From: Pinibacter aurantiacus
Lineage (GTDB): Bacteria > Bacteroidota > Bacteroidia > Chitinophagales > Chitinophagaceae
DNA length: 64,000 nt
Assembly (NCBI RefSeq): GCF_019130065.1
Contig: NZ_JAHSPG010000006.1
Span: 310,001 to 374,000 of the forward strand
Direction: 5' to 3'
Position 1 is the stretch's first letter, and every line of letters begins with the position of its first letter. The notes beneath the pieces were generated by a model. The model worked only from the letters and a program-made list of their open reading frames with translations, was not told where the DNA came from and ran no database searches. Below, piece by piece: positions 8,929 to 18,045 of this stretch. Made by a program: the position numbers and the translations under genes.

Positions 8929-11325
8929 ATGAAAATCAGGTTATACTTACTTCTTTTTATTTCGATCATTGGTGCGGCAAATGCTTTTGCACAAACGACT
9001 TCAAGCGGCGCAATGTTGTTTGATGACGACTGGTTGTTTTGGCGCGGCGGGGCATTGGGTGGCGAAAAGCCCGACTACAAAGACAATGATTGGCGAAAAG
9101 TAAATCTGCCACATGATTGGAGCATTGAAGATCTACCGGGTACCAATTCTCCTTTTAGTCCATATGCAATAAGCCAGGTGAGCGGTGGTTTTACAACAGG
9201 TGGCACTGCATGGTACAGGAAAAAGTTCTTTGTTGCCAAGACAAAAAAAGAACAGCAAACGATCATTCAATTTGACGGTGTTTATATGAATGCAGACGTT
9301 TGGCTAAATGGCAAACGACTGGGCAATCATCCTTATGGTTATACATCCTTTTGGTTCGATATTACAAACTTAATCAAGCCCGATACGATAAATGTTATTG
9401 CTGTACGTGTGAAAAATGAAGGCGAAAACAGCCGTTGGTACTCCGGTTCCGGGATTTACAGGCATGTTTGGTTGCAGGCATTTGATCCTGTTCATGTTGC
9501 GCATTGGGAAACTTTTATTAGAACATTGAATGCATCAAATGCGAAAGCTTCCGTGCAATTGAACACTGTTTTGAAAAATGAAAGCAAGCAAAATACAGAC
9601 ATTCGGGTAGTTACAAAAATATACGACAATCAAAATAAAGAGGTAGCCCAGCAAAGTTCAACACAACAAATAGCAGGTTCTGGCGAAGCGAAACTAGAAC
9701 AACAATTCAATGTTGATCAACCAAAACTATGGTCTGTCGAAAGTCCGGTGTTGTATAAAGCCGTTGTATCGTTATATCACAACGATGAACTATTAAATGA
9801 AGAAACAACAGGCTTCGGCATAAGAACCATTTCATTTGACGCGACAAATGGTTTTCAGCTAAATGGTAAAGCCATGAAGCTGAAAGGAGGTTGTATGCAT
9901 CACGATAACGGCCCGCTTGGCGCTGCGGCATATGACAGAGCTGAAGAAAGAAAGATAGAACTATTGAGGGCTGCAGGTTACAATGCTATCAGAACATCGC
10001 ATAATCCACCATCTCCTGCATTGCTAAGCGCGTGTGACCGTTTGGGCATGCTGGTGTTGGAAGAAGCGTTTGATATGTGGAGGGAGAAAAAAAATGCAGA
10101 GGATTACCATCGCTTCTTTGATAAAGAATGGAAGAACGATATTGAAAGCATGGTGAAGCGCGACAGGAATCATCCGTCCGTTATCATGTGGAGCACTGGT
10201 AATGAGATACCCAACCGGGATAAGCCCGAAGTAGCGGCAGTTTCAAAAATGCTTACAGAACACATTCATTCACTGGATGCAACACGGCCTGTAACCTGCG
10301 GTGTTAATGGAGTCGGACCGGATAAAGATTCTTTGTTCGCAACAATGGATGTTGCAGGCTACAACTATGCGTTGGATAAATATGAAACGGATCATCAACG
10401 TGTGCCAAACAGAGTGATGTTTGCGTCAGAGTCTTTCGCGATTGATGCATTGAATTACTGGAACGCTGTTGAAAAATATCCATGGGTGATCGGCGATTTT
10501 GTATGGACGGCTTATGACTACATTGGAGAGGCAAGTATTGGCTGGTTAGGTTATCCGCAGCGTGGCTGGTTCTATCCATGGAACCTTGCGTATTGTGGCG
10601 ATATCGATGTGTGTGGTTGGAAAAGACCGCAATCTTATTATCGTGATGCAATATGGAAAAACGGAACGCCGCTTTCCATTTTTGTCACACCGCCTGTGCC
10701 AACATTCTCTGACAAAAATCCGGCATTAGAAAAGTGGAGCACGTGGAACTGGCATGATGTGCAATCAAGCTGGAACTGGAAGGGTAGCGAAGGAAAGCTT
10801 TTGGTAGTGCATGTTTACAGTGCTGCCGAACAAGTGGAGCTTTTTCTTAACGGTAAATCGTTAGGCAGAAAATATAGCGGTAAAGACAGTGCTTATACCG
10901 CTACATGGGATGTTCCATACACGCAGGGAACACTTAAAGCTATTGGATATAATGGCTCATCGAAAATTGCAGAAACGAAGTTGGAAACTGCCGGGGCCGT
11001 TTCACAAATTAAAATGCAGGCCGATAGAAAAATCATCGATGCAGATGGACAAGACTTGAGTTACGTGACAGTTGAGTTAGCAGATGCAAAAGGTGTACGC
11101 AACCCCACCGCAGAAAATCTGTTGAAGTTTTCAATTAAGGGAGGAACAATTGTAGGCGTCGGAAATGCGAACCCGAAAAGTGTTGAAAGTTGCCAGCAGC
11201 CTCAGCGCAAAGCGTGGCAGGGAAGATGCTTAGTAATTGTGAAGGCGGGTAAGAAAAAAGGCGACATCGTTTTGAAGACAACAAGCGGAACGTTGAAAAG
11301 TGAAGTGAAGATTGCTGCGAAATAA
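8929..11325 (+). CDS. GH2 beta-galactosidase-like enzyme, exported
   Basis: A 798-residue GH2 retaining glycosidase with a signal peptide to about residue 22. Domain order is the sugar-binding jelly roll (LPHDWSIEDL, then GGTAWYRKKF), an immunoglobulin-like domain, the TIM barrel, a DUF4982-like domain (HVYSAAEQVELFLNGKSLG) and a bacterial Ig-like C-terminal domain. The acid/base is E426 in STGNE and the nucleophile is E501 in ASESF. In pectin loci such enzymes remove beta-galactose, beta-glucuronate or arabinopyranose from side chains; the sugar cannot be decided here. I chose the ATG at 8929 because it starts a normal signal peptide. A GTG at 8923 in the same frame would overlap the GH95 stop. 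The stop codon TAA opens a repeat element. Confidence 0.9.
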   Translation: MKIRLYLLLFISIIGAANAFAQTTSSGAMLFDDDWLFWRGGALGGEKPDYKDNDWRKVNLPHDWSIEDLPGTNSPFSPYAISQVSGGFTTGGTAWYRKKFFVAKTKKEQQTIIQFDGVYMNADVWLNGKRLGNHPYGYTSFWFDITNLIKPDTINVIAVRVKNEGENSRWYSGSGIYRHVWLQAFDPVHVAHWETFIRTLNASNAKASVQLNTVLKNESKQNTDIRVVTKIYDNQNKEVAQQSSTQQIAGSGEAKLEQQFNVDQPKLWSVESPVLYKAVVSLYHNDELLNEETTGFGIRTISFDATNGFQLNGKAMKLKGGCMHHDNGPLGAAAYDRAEERKIELLRAAGYNAIRTSHNPPSPALLSACDRLGMLVLEEAFDMWREKKNAEDYHRFFDKEWKNDIESMVKRDRNHPSVIMWSTGNEIPNRDKPEVAAVSKMLTEHIHSLDATRPVTCGVNGVGPDKDSLFATMDVAGYNYALDKYETDHQRVPNRVMFASESFAIDALNYWNAVEKYPWVIGDFVWTAYDYIGEASIGWLGYPQRGWFYPWNLAYCGDIDVCGWKRPQSYYRDAIWKNGTPLSIFVTPPVPTFSDKNPALEKWSTWNWHDVQSSWNWKGSEGKLLVVHVYSAAEQVELFLNGKSLGRKYSGKDSAYTATWDVPYTQGTLKAIGYNGSSKIAETKLETAGAVSQIKMQADRKIIDADGQDLSYVTVELADAKGVRNPTAENLLKFSIKGGTIVGVGNANPKSVESCQQPQRKAWQGRCLVIVKAGKKKGDIVLKTTSGTLKSEVKIAAK

Positions 11326-11329
11326 GAGA

Positions 11330-11550
11330 GAAGGAACGCAGATTTTCATGATTGTCACGATTTGTGATGATTTTTTTGTTTTGAGATTTGATGTTTGAAA
11401 TTGATAACACACTTTCGATGTTGAAATAGAAGTTGCGGTTTACAAGACCTGACAGGTTTTAAAAACCTGTCAGGTCTTGGTGTTGCAGCGAAATAAACGC
11501 TTTCAAATATCAAATCTTGACAATCATGACAATCATGAAAATCTGCCTTC
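11330..11550. repeat. Nested inverted repeat with central 35-bp palindrome
   Basis: The gap between the GH2 and GH106 genes is one nested structure. The outer arms are CAGATTTTCATGATTGTC (from 11339) and its reverse complement near 11533-11547. The next arms inward are GAGATTTGATGTTTGAAA (11382) and TTTCAAATATCAAATCTT (11501). At the centre, AAGACCTGACAGGTTTT (11444-11460) is followed by one A and its exact complement (11462-11478). The central palindrome resembles repeats common in Bacteroidetes intergenic DNA (from memory). As RNA it would be a strong hairpin inside the operon. Confidence 0.85.
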
Positions 11551-11565
11551 TAAATAAATCATCGA

Positions 11566-14500
11566 ATGAAGAAAGTTTTATTATACATCATTATCACACT
11601 TTTGTCGGTGCAGTTATTTGCGCAGAATGATACTTCTTTTTCGCGGCCCTGGGTGTTTTGGTACTGGATGCAAGGCGCGGTATCGAAAGAGGGTATTACC
11701 GCTGATCTGGAAGCAATGAAAGCCTCAGGCATTGGTGGCGCTTACTTAATGCCCATACAAGCGCCCGGTGAAAAACCTTTGGTAGATACACCAACAATAC
11801 AACTTTCTCCGCGCTGGTGGCAAATGGTAAACTACGCCTTTAAAGAAGCGAAGCGTTTGGGATTGCAAATAGGCATGCATTATAGCGACGGTTTTGCTTT
11901 GGGCGGCGGGCCATGGATTAAGCCGGGGATGTCCATGCAAAAAATTGTAAGCATTGATACAGTGGTAGAAGGCAATAAGGATTTTAATGCAAGTGTACCA
12001 ACTCCGCAAATCAATGAGAATTATTATCGCGATATAAAAATTGTGGCTTACCCAACGCCCGACGGCGCCGATATTTCAACACGCAATACAGTGCCTGTAG
12101 TCACAACAAATATAGAAGGGGCCAACGCACAATTGCTGGTAAAGCGAGGCAATAAAGAGGGCGTGAAAAGTGACAAGCCTTGCTGGATACAATATGCATT
12201 TCAACAGCCGTTCACTTGCCGTTCTATTTTGATTACCACCGGTGGAAATAACTACCAGGCACATCGTTTAAAAATTGAAGTGAGTGATGATGGAACGAAC
12301 TTCAAATTTGTAACACAACTCGTACCTCCGCGCCATGGTTGGCAGGATACAGATGCGCCGGTTACGCATGTAATAGAACCTGTTACTGCAAAGTATTTTC
12401 GGTTCTCTTACGACAAAGAAGGAACAGAGCCGGGATCAGAAGATTTGGATGCTGCAAAATGGAAGCCGGTGCTAAAGCTGAATGGTCTTGAACTATTTGG
12501 TAAACCTCAGATTAACCAGTTTGAAGGAAAATCAGGAGAGGTGTGGCGCATAAGTTTGCCGACAACGCAAGAGCAAGTTCCGGAAGCGTTGTGCGTGCAA
12601 CAATCTTCAATAATCGATCTTTCAAAATTTGTAGATGCCAGTGGTCGCTTGCATTGGAAAGTGCCTGCGGGCAAATGGACAATCTTGCGAATCGGACATA
12701 CATCAACCGGCCACACTAATGCGACCGGCGGCGGTGGCAAAGGACTTGAGTGTGATAAGTTTAATGTAGATGCGATCAAGTTGCAGTTCGATAATTGGTT
12801 CGGGGCAGTATATAAAAATACAGACAAGGGATTAGCGCAGCAAGTGCTGAAATTATTTCATGTGGATAGTTGGGAGTGTGGCAGTCAGAATTGGTCGTCA
12901 AACTTTGCGGAAGAATTTGCGAAGCGACGCGGGTATGACATGATGCCGTATTTGCTTGTAATGACAGGCGTTCCGGTTGAAAGTGCAGATGTCTCAGAGC
13001 GCTTTCTGCGTGATGTAAGACAGACGATTGTTGATTTGATTGGTGATAAATTTTATGCAACACTCGCCACTCTTTCTCATGAAAAAGGTTGCTTGTTCAC
13101 GGCAGAAAGTGTAGCGCCAACAATGACGAGTGATGGTATGTTGCATTATAAATACGTTGACATACCGATGGGTGAATTCTGGTTAAGAAGTCCAACGCAT
13201 GACAAGCCGAACGATATGCTCGACGCCATTTCTGCCGCACATATTTATGGTAAAAGAATTATCCAGGCAGAAGGGTTTACCGAATTGCGAATGGCATGGG
13301 ACGAACACCCTGCAATGCTTAAATCGATACTCGACCGCAATTATGCTTTGGGCATCAATCGCATCGTATATCACGTGTTTGCACACAATCCTTGGCTGGA
13401 TAGAAAGCCTGGTATGACGCTTAATTCGGTCGGATTATATTTTCAGCGCGATCAAACATGGTGGAAGTCTGGAGCGGCATGGGTTGAGTACGCGATACGT
13501 TGTCAGAAGTTATTACAACGCGGTGTGCCGGTCGCTGACGTTGCAGTGTTCACAGGAGCAGAAATTCCGAGACGTTCTGTTTTGCCCGAAAGACTTATTT
13601 ACACATTACCAGGTGTAATGGGAAAAGACATTGTTGAAAGAGAAGAGGCACGTTTGAAAAATATTGGTGTGCCTGTTAAAGAAATGCCTGCCAGTGTTTG
13701 GAGCACAAATATTGCGGAACCTAAAGATTGGGTGAATCCATTAAATGGTTACGCATATGATTGTATCAATGCTGATGCGTTGCTGATGGCAGAAGTAAAG
13801 AACGGCCGCATCGTTTTGCCCGGTGGCGCAAGTTATGGTTTGTTGATTATTCCTTCGAAGCATCCGATGTTGCCGGATGGTACAATAATGAGTCTGGCAA
13901 TTGCAAAACATTTGTTGCAGTTGGTAAAACAAGGTGCGAGTATTTTGCTTCCCGATGGTTTGAAGGAATTGCCCGGGCTGGCATCGTCAAAAGAGGATGC
14001 AGTTTTGAAAAGCATAATAGAGGAAATTCGCAACTCTGGTAAAGATCGAATTGGGCAAGTGCCTTATATGAAAGCTGACTTTGAAAACTTCGGTTTGCAA
14101 CGCGATGTTTTTTTTGCAGACGACCAGAATAAAGTAGTAAAAAATATTGCCTACACACATAGGGTCGACGGCAATACAAATATTTATTTCATCAGCAATC
14201 AAAGTGATAATGCTGTTTCGCTGAACGCATCACTAAGGGTTTCCGGCGGTGTTCCTGAAATATATGATGCCGTGACAAACGGAACGCTCGCCGCAAAAAA
14301 CTGGAAAGTAATTAACGGAAGAATCTTATTGCCATTGCATCTTGAAGGAAGTGGCTCTTTGTTTGTGATCGTAAAAAATGAGGCCACCAGGAAAGTAAAA
14401 TCATCAACAGGATTTAATCACTCTGAGTTTGCAACACTCTCTACGATCAATACCTCGTGGAGTGTAGTGTTTGATAGAACCTATGGCGGTCCTGCGAAAC

Positions 14501-14916
14501 CACAGGTGTTTACCTCACTTGCGGATTGGACGTCCATCAACAATGATAGTGTGAAATATTATTCAGGCACTGCCATTTATACAACAACGTTTAATTGGAA
14601 GGCTTTGTCTGTTGGTAACAGAATATGGTTGGATGTGGGAACGGTAAACAACATTGCGCAAATAAAAGTAAACGGCATAAACTGCGGTGTGGCATGGACA
14701 GCACCATATCGTGTTGATATAACAAAAGCTTTGAAAACAGGCGTAAATAAATTAGAAATTGCAGTGACAAATACATGGGCCAACAGATTGATCAGGGATC
14801 ATTCTTTGCCGGAAGCAGAAAGAGTTACGAATACGGAATCGCCATATAGGCTGGAAGGAAAACCTTTGTTACCTGCAGGTTTGCTGGGGCCGGTGACGTT
14901 GTTGAATGAGAAGTAA
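11566..14916 (+). CDS. GH106 alpha-L-rhamnosidase, exported
   Basis: An 1116-residue exported GH106 enzyme with a signal peptide to about residue 20 (VQLFAQ). Family hallmarks are RPWVFWYWMQGAVSKEGIT at 28-46, followed by GIGGAYLMPI. The catalytic (beta/alpha)8 region has FTAESVAPTMTSDG, then IPMGEFW (near residue 536), and QAEGFTELRMAWDEHP (near 567). A galactose-binding-like domain closes the protein (VGTVNNIAQIKVNGINCGVAW), ending in PYRLEGKPLLPAGLLGPV. GH106 enzymes invert and remove alpha-L-rhamnose from rhamnogalacturonan. It is the first of three rhamnosidases in the window, matching the rhamnose genes at the right edge. Length and domain order are normal for the family. The following 420 bp hold no gene, only REP-like repeats. 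Confidence 0.93.
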   Translation: MKKVLLYIIITLLSVQLFAQNDTSFSRPWVFWYWMQGAVSKEGITADLEAMKASGIGGAYLMPIQAPGEKPLVDTPTIQLSPRWWQMVNYAFKEAKRLGLQIGMHYSDGFALGGGPWIKPGMSMQKIVSIDTVVEGNKDFNASVPTPQINENYYRDIKIVAYPTPDGADISTRNTVPVVTTNIEGANAQLLVKRGNKEGVKSDKPCWIQYAFQQPFTCRSILITTGGNNYQAHRLKIEVSDDGTNFKFVTQLVPPRHGWQDTDAPVTHVIEPVTAKYFRFSYDKEGTEPGSEDLDAAKWKPVLKLNGLELFGKPQINQFEGKSGEVWRISLPTTQEQVPEALCVQQSSIIDLSKFVDASGRLHWKVPAGKWTILRIGHTSTGHTNATGGGGKGLECDKFNVDAIKLQFDNWFGAVYKNTDKGLAQQVLKLFHVDSWECGSQNWSSNFAEEFAKRRGYDMMPYLLVMTGVPVESADVSERFLRDVRQTIVDLIGDKFYATLATLSHEKGCLFTAESVAPTMTSDGMLHYKYVDIPMGEFWLRSPTHDKPNDMLDAISAAHIYGKRIIQAEGFTELRMAWDEHPAMLKSILDRNYALGINRIVYHVFAHNPWLDRKPGMTLNSVGLYFQRDQTWWKSGAAWVEYAIRCQKLLQRGVPVADVAVFTGAEIPRRSVLPERLIYTLPGVMGKDIVEREEARLKNIGVPVKEMPASVWSTNIAEPKDWVNPLNGYAYDCINADALLMAEVKNGRIVLPGGASYGLLIIPSKHPMLPDGTIMSLAIAKHLLQLVKQGASILLPDGLKELPGLASSKEDAVLKSIIEEIRNSGKDRIGQVPYMKADFENFGLQRDVFFADDQNKVVKNIAYTHRVDGNTNIYFISNQSDNAVSLNASLRVSGGVPEIYDAVTNGTLAAKNWKVINGRILLPLHLEGSGSLFVIVKNEATRKVKSSTGFNHSEFATLSTINTSWSVVFDRTYGGPAKPQVFTSLADWTSINNDSVKYYSGTAIYTTTFNWKALSVGNRIWLDVGTVNNIAQIKVNGINCGVAWTAPYRVDITKALKTGVNKLEIAVTNTWANRLIRDHSLPEAERVTNTESPYRLEGKPLLPAGLLGPVTLLNEK

Positions 14917-14942
14917 GGAGCGCGTGTAATAAGTCATATTTA

Positions 14943-15220
14943 TGCCCGACGGGCAATGAAGTTTTATGCAGGGAATTTCTATTGATATTATTTTCCTACG
15001 GGAAAAGGGGGGAGCGATTAGTGTTTTAAAAAATATTTGCCAGAAAGCCTGAAAGAAATCAGGTGTCCTGTCCAATGGAACCATGAGGTAAGTCTTTTTT
15101 GTTGACGCTAGTAGGAAACAAATAAGGATTTAAATGATAGAGGCGTTCCAATTTGCCCGTAGGGCAACAATATCAATAGAATTCCAATGTCATGTGAATT
15201 ATTGCCCGTAGGGCATTAAT
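14943..15220. repeat. REP-like palindrome cluster, left flank of RAYT
   Basis: This fills most of the 420-bp gap 14917-15336. Four palindromes occur: TGCCCGACGGGCA (14943-14955), TCTATTGATATT followed by TTCCTACGGGAA (14978-15005), TTGCCCGTAGGGCAA followed by CAATATCAATAGA (15153-15180), and TTGCCCGTAGGGCATTAAT (15202-15220). The second and third are inverted copies of each other. The region is a diverged direct repeat of 15813-16086 on the other side of the transposase gene, sharing the palindromes, GAAAGAAATC and TTGTTGACG in the same order. Confidence 0.8.
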
Positions 15221-15875
15221 CGACAAAGAATATTGGTTAAAACACATGTGAGATAAAATATGTATCGGGTAGAAATGGAGAAATGAACGCTTGAAAAGGA
15301 AGAAGAATATATTTGTTCATAAAGCTTTTTAAGTTCATGGCAAATACATATTCTCAGATTTATGTTCATTTTGTGTTCGCTGTGCAGAGTAGAATAAGTT
15401 TAATCCGCGATGAATGGAAAAATGAATTGTACAAGTATATGACAGGCGTAATTGAACAGCAGGGGCATAAATTATTTCAAATAAATGGAATGCCTGATCA
15501 TGTGCATGTACTGGTAAGCATGAACTGTACACAATCTCTATCGGATTTGATGTATCATGTGAAAAGGAGTTCTTCTTCGTGGGTAAATCAGAAAAGACTT
15601 GTGCCAGGTAGATTTTCGTGGCAAGAAGGATTTGGTGCGTTTAGCTACGGCAAGTCACAAATAGGCGATGTTATCAGGTATATTGAAAACCAGGAGGAAC
15701 ATCACAAAACGCGAAGTTTTATGGAAGAATATGTTGCATTCCTAAAGGCATTTGACGTTGAGTTTGATGAACGATATGTGTTTAAGTCGATTGATTAAAT
15801 ACCCATTGTTAATGCCCTACGGGCAAAAATGTCTTTAGGAAAGGGTTTCTATTGATATTATTTCCCTACGGGAAA
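15153..15875 (+). mobile_element. RAYT unit bounded by inverted REP-like pairs
   Basis: The likely transposition or co-evolution unit. An inverted pair of palindromes (15153-15220) lies on the left and its mirror copy (15813-15875) on the right, with the IS200-like transposase between them. The outer palindromes carry CAATATCAATAGA and TCTATTGATATT facing inward. Y1 transposases of this type recognise imperfect hairpins rather than classical terminal inverted repeats. The boundaries are inferred from symmetry only. No TnpB accessory gene and no target-site duplication were found. Confidence 0.6.
15337..15798 (+). CDS. IS200-like Y1 transposase (RAYT type)
   Basis: A 153-residue Y1 (HUH) transposase of the IS200/REP-associated group. 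The metal-binding HVH motif is at 55-57 (GMPDHVHVLVSM), and the presumed catalytic tyrosine is Y115 in DVIRYIENQEEHH. Both ends look complete, so the enzyme may be active. The ATG at 15337 gives the family-typical N-terminus MANTYSQIYVHFVFAVQ; a TTG 24 nt upstream is less likely. The protein would nick and rejoin single-stranded hairpins, and the palindromes on both sides are obvious candidate substrates. It interrupts the run of pectin genes between GH106 and the GH43-like gene without damaging either. A domesticated RAYT that spreads non-autonomous palindromes is as likely as a mobile insertion sequence. Confidence 0.9.
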   Translation: MANTYSQIYVHFVFAVQSRISLIRDEWKNELYKYMTGVIEQQGHKLFQINGMPDHVHVLVSMNCTQSLSDLMYHVKRSSSSWVNQKRLVPGRFSWQEGFGAFSYGKSQIGDVIRYIENQEEHHKTRSFMEEYVAFLKAFDVEFDERYVFKSID

Positions 15876-16086
15876 TGGTGTCTAAGCTCGGAGTTTTCAT
15901 AAATATTGATTAGAGAATCTTGAAAGAAATCTGACGTGGTATTTATAGACTGCGTGGGTAGAATTTTTTATTGTTGACGGGAACCGAACGATGCTTTTAC
16001 AAGGGTTGTTGCGTTCTAATTTGCCCGTAGGGCAACAATAGCAATAGGCTTCAATGTCGTATGAATTTTTGCCCGTAGGGCATTAA
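15813..16086. repeat. REP-like palindrome cluster, right flank of RAYT
   Basis: This accounts for most of the 374-bp gap 15799-16172. The palindromes are TGCCCTACGGGCA (15813-15825), TTCTATTGATATT followed by TTTCCCTACGGGAAA (15847-15875), TTGCCCGTAGGGCAA followed by CAATAGCAATAGG (16021-16048), and TTGCCCGTAGGGCATTAA (16069-16086). Order and spacing repeat those of the left flank. The last 85 bp before the next gene show nothing clear. Confidence 0.8.
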
Positions 16087-16172
16087 CTGAATAATGTCGA
16101 ATGTGAGAATGAATACAACAGAAGCTAGTGTCGGGTTGGATTTGAGGTTTTAAACAATATTCGGAGTAATTA

Positions 16173-17291
16173 ATGTTCAAGATAATGAAGCACTTAGCCT
16201 ATTACACTTTCTTTTTTGCTTTGGTGGTATCTATTACCGCAACTGCGCAAACTTCCAAAGAAGTGCCGCAGGGGACAATGCAGGAAATTTATGAAGAAAT
16301 CAAAACACCTTATAAATACGGCCTTGCGGTTGTTCCGGAAAGCAGCGACAAGAAAATTGATTGCCCCACGGTGTTCCGTAAAGGCAACAAATGGTATATG
16401 AGCTACATTCAATTTGATGGTCGCGGCTACGAAACATGGCTGGCTACAAGTAATGATCTCTTGCAATGGAAAACATTGGGGAAAATCTTGTCGTTCAGTG
16501 ATACGACGCAATGGGACACGCATCAAAAAGCTGGCTACGTGGCATTGGAGGATTATACATGGGGCGGATCTTACAACCTTCAAAAGTATGATGGCAAGTA
16601 TTGGATGTCATATTTCGGAGGCAATGAAAGAGGCTATGAGGCAGGTCCGCTTGCCATCAGTATTGCGTACACTTCTGGCGATGCAGCGAAGGCGCATGAA
16701 TGGGATAGAATGCCTGCACCTGTTTTGACAGCAAAAGACAATGATGTAAGGTGGTGGGAAAACAAGAAGTTGTTTAAAAGTTCTATCATTTGGGACAAAC
16801 AAAAACTGACCGGTTATCCTTTCGTGATGTATTACAATGCGAATGGAGATTCTGCCATCAACAATATCAAAACAAGATGGTACGAAAGAATCGGCATGGC
16901 TGTGTCGAAAGACATGAAGACCTGGAAACGTTATGAAAAGGAGCCTGTAATGCATCATCCTGTGGGTATAACAGGTGATCCGGTGATACAGAAAATAGGA
17001 GATGTGTGGGTTATGTTTTATTTCGGTGCCTTCTGGAAAGGTAGTAAGGACGGCGCTTACAACCGCTTCGCCTGTTCCTATGATCTCGTGCACTGGACAG
17101 ACTGGAACGGCGATAACCTCATTCAATCATCAGAACCCTTCGACGCCAAATGGGCACACAAATCTTACGTAGTTAAATACAAAGGTGTCGTTTATCACTT
17201 CTATTGTGCTGTTGATAAAGCTGATCATCGCGGCATTGCCGTTGCTACTTCGGTTGATAAGGGAAAAAGCAAAGTGGAATTTGTAAAATAG
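16173..17291 (+). CDS. GH43/GH32-like five-bladed propeller glycosidase, exported
   Basis: A 372-residue exported protein. The signal peptide is best from the internal ATG at 16185 (MKHLAYYTFFFALVVSITAT, then AQ); the ATG at 16173 adds four residues. Propeller-type repeats occur throughout: KIDCPTVFRKGNKWYMSYIQ, ETWLATSNDLLQWKTLG, GMAVSKDMKTWKRYE, GDPVIQKIGDVWVMFYFG, ACSYDLVHWTDWNG and WAHKSYVVKYKGVVYHFYCA. This pattern of an acidic residue before a blade and then SxDLxxW is that of GH43, GH32 and GH130-type furanosidase folds. The exact family is open. In context it would trim arabinose or another side-chain sugar from pectin. It follows the RAYT region, so it may have its own promoter, but I found no convincing one. 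Confidence 0.65.
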   Translation: MFKIMKHLAYYTFFFALVVSITATAQTSKEVPQGTMQEIYEEIKTPYKYGLAVVPESSDKKIDCPTVFRKGNKWYMSYIQFDGRGYETWLATSNDLLQWKTLGKILSFSDTTQWDTHQKAGYVALEDYTWGGSYNLQKYDGKYWMSYFGGNERGYEAGPLAISIAYTSGDAAKAHEWDRMPAPVLTAKDNDVRWWENKKLFKSSIIWDKQKLTGYPFVMYYNANGDSAINNIKTRWYERIGMAVSKDMKTWKRYEKEPVMHHPVGITGDPVIQKIGDVWVMFYFGAFWKGSKDGAYNRFACSYDLVHWTDWNGDNLIQSSEPFDAKWAHKSYVVKYKGVVYHFYCAVDKADHRGIAVATSVDKGKSKVEFVK

Positions 17292-17314
17292 TTGATTACT
17301 TGAGACGCGAATAC

Positions 17315-17413
17315 TCACCACTAAGGCACTGAGGGCACTAAGCCTCACTAAGGATTGTTTCTAATTTAGACATTTCTTAGTGAAACTTAGTGCTCCTTAG
17401 TGTCTTAGTGGTA
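17315..17413. repeat. Large hairpin repeat, family B (CACTAAGG type), copy 1
   Basis: Arms of 38 nt (17315-17352 and 17376-17413) made of repeated CACTAAG and CTTAGTG words pair with few mismatches around a 23-nt spacer. Other copies lie at 22651, 38196, 46719 and 61530. It sits in the 307-bp gap 17292-17598; the rest of that gap holds the candidate promoter at 17534-17564 and nothing else I can name. Confidence 0.85.
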
Positions 17414-17533
17414 AACATTCGAGGTTTGCTCGTTCATGACTTTCGTACACCGTACTTCGCACTTCGCACATTTTCCGATGGGTAATAACAATCGAAATTG
17501 GAATATAATCCATTCCTTTTTGCAAATAATCTA

Positions 17534-17564
17534 TTGCGGCAAACTGTTTTCCACGCTAAGTTCG
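17534..17564 (+). promoter_or_regulatory. Candidate Bacteroidetes promoter for the CoA module
   Basis: TTG at 17534-17536, exactly 20 nt, then TAAGTTCG at 17557-17564. This fits the Bacteroidetes consensus TTG-N19-21-TAnnTTTG with one mismatch. It ends 34 nt before the ATG of the MaoC-like gene, so that gene and the following CoA-transferases may be an independent transcription unit. Confidence 0.45.
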
Positions 17565-17598
17565 CATTGTATCACAACCAGATTCAAAAGAGCGGAGT

Positions 17599-18045
17599 AT
17601 GGCGCAAAACAGGTGGTTTGAAGAGATCGTTTTAGGCGAAGGCAGGCAAACCCTTTCGAAGGCAATTACAGAAAAAGATATTGATTTACACGCAGCGCAG
17701 ACAAGTGATTTTTTTCCTCATCACATGGATGCGGAATGGTGCGCAACGCAACCTTTCAAAAAGCGAATGGCACATGGCACGCTGGTGTTTAGCATAGCAA
17801 TAGGACTTACAGCTTCGGATATCAACGAATTGGCAATGACGTATGGCTACAACCGCCTTCGCTTTGTAAAACCTGTTTTTATAAACGATTCCATCAACGT
17901 TAAAACGACCATTGTCGCAAAAGAAGATCATAAGAAACCTGAGTTCGGATTAGTATTTGAATCTGTGGAAACATTTAACCAGCATAATGAACTGGTTATG
18001 GTTTGTGAACACGTGTATCTCGTTCAACGAAAAACAATTGCTTGA
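17599..18045 (+). CDS. MaoC-like acyl-CoA hydratase/dehydratase
   Basis: A 148-residue cytoplasmic hot-dog fold protein of the MaoC/(R)-specific enoyl-CoA hydratase group. The hydratase motif is [10 protein letters not shown] with D37 and H42 as the catalytic pair, followed by [15 protein letters not shown]. No signal peptide is present, unlike the surrounding glycosidases. Such enzymes add or remove water on acyl-CoA thioesters; mesaconyl-CoA hydratase and itaconyl-CoA hydratase are known relatives acting on small dicarboxylates. Its stop codon overlaps the ATG of the first CaiB/BaiF gene (TGATG), so translation is probably coupled and the two proteins likely act in one pathway. A hydroxyacyl-CoA derived from a sugar acid is a plausible substrate (inference). 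Confidence 0.85.
   Translation: MAQNRWFEEIVLGEGRQTLSKAITEKDIDLHAAQTSDFFPHHMDAEWCATQPFKKRMAHGTLVFSIAIGLTASDINELAMTYGYNRLRFVKPVFINDSINVKTTIVAKEDHKKPEFGLVFESVETFNQHNELVMVCEHVYLVQRKTIA

Noticed and set aside
15153-15875. Full IS605-type element with TnpB
   Set aside because: No TnpB-like frame is present; only a single Y1 transposase gene is found.
17436-17621. 61-codon plus-strand frame
   Set aside because: It runs through the candidate promoter and into the MaoC gene in another frame; the codon content looks random.
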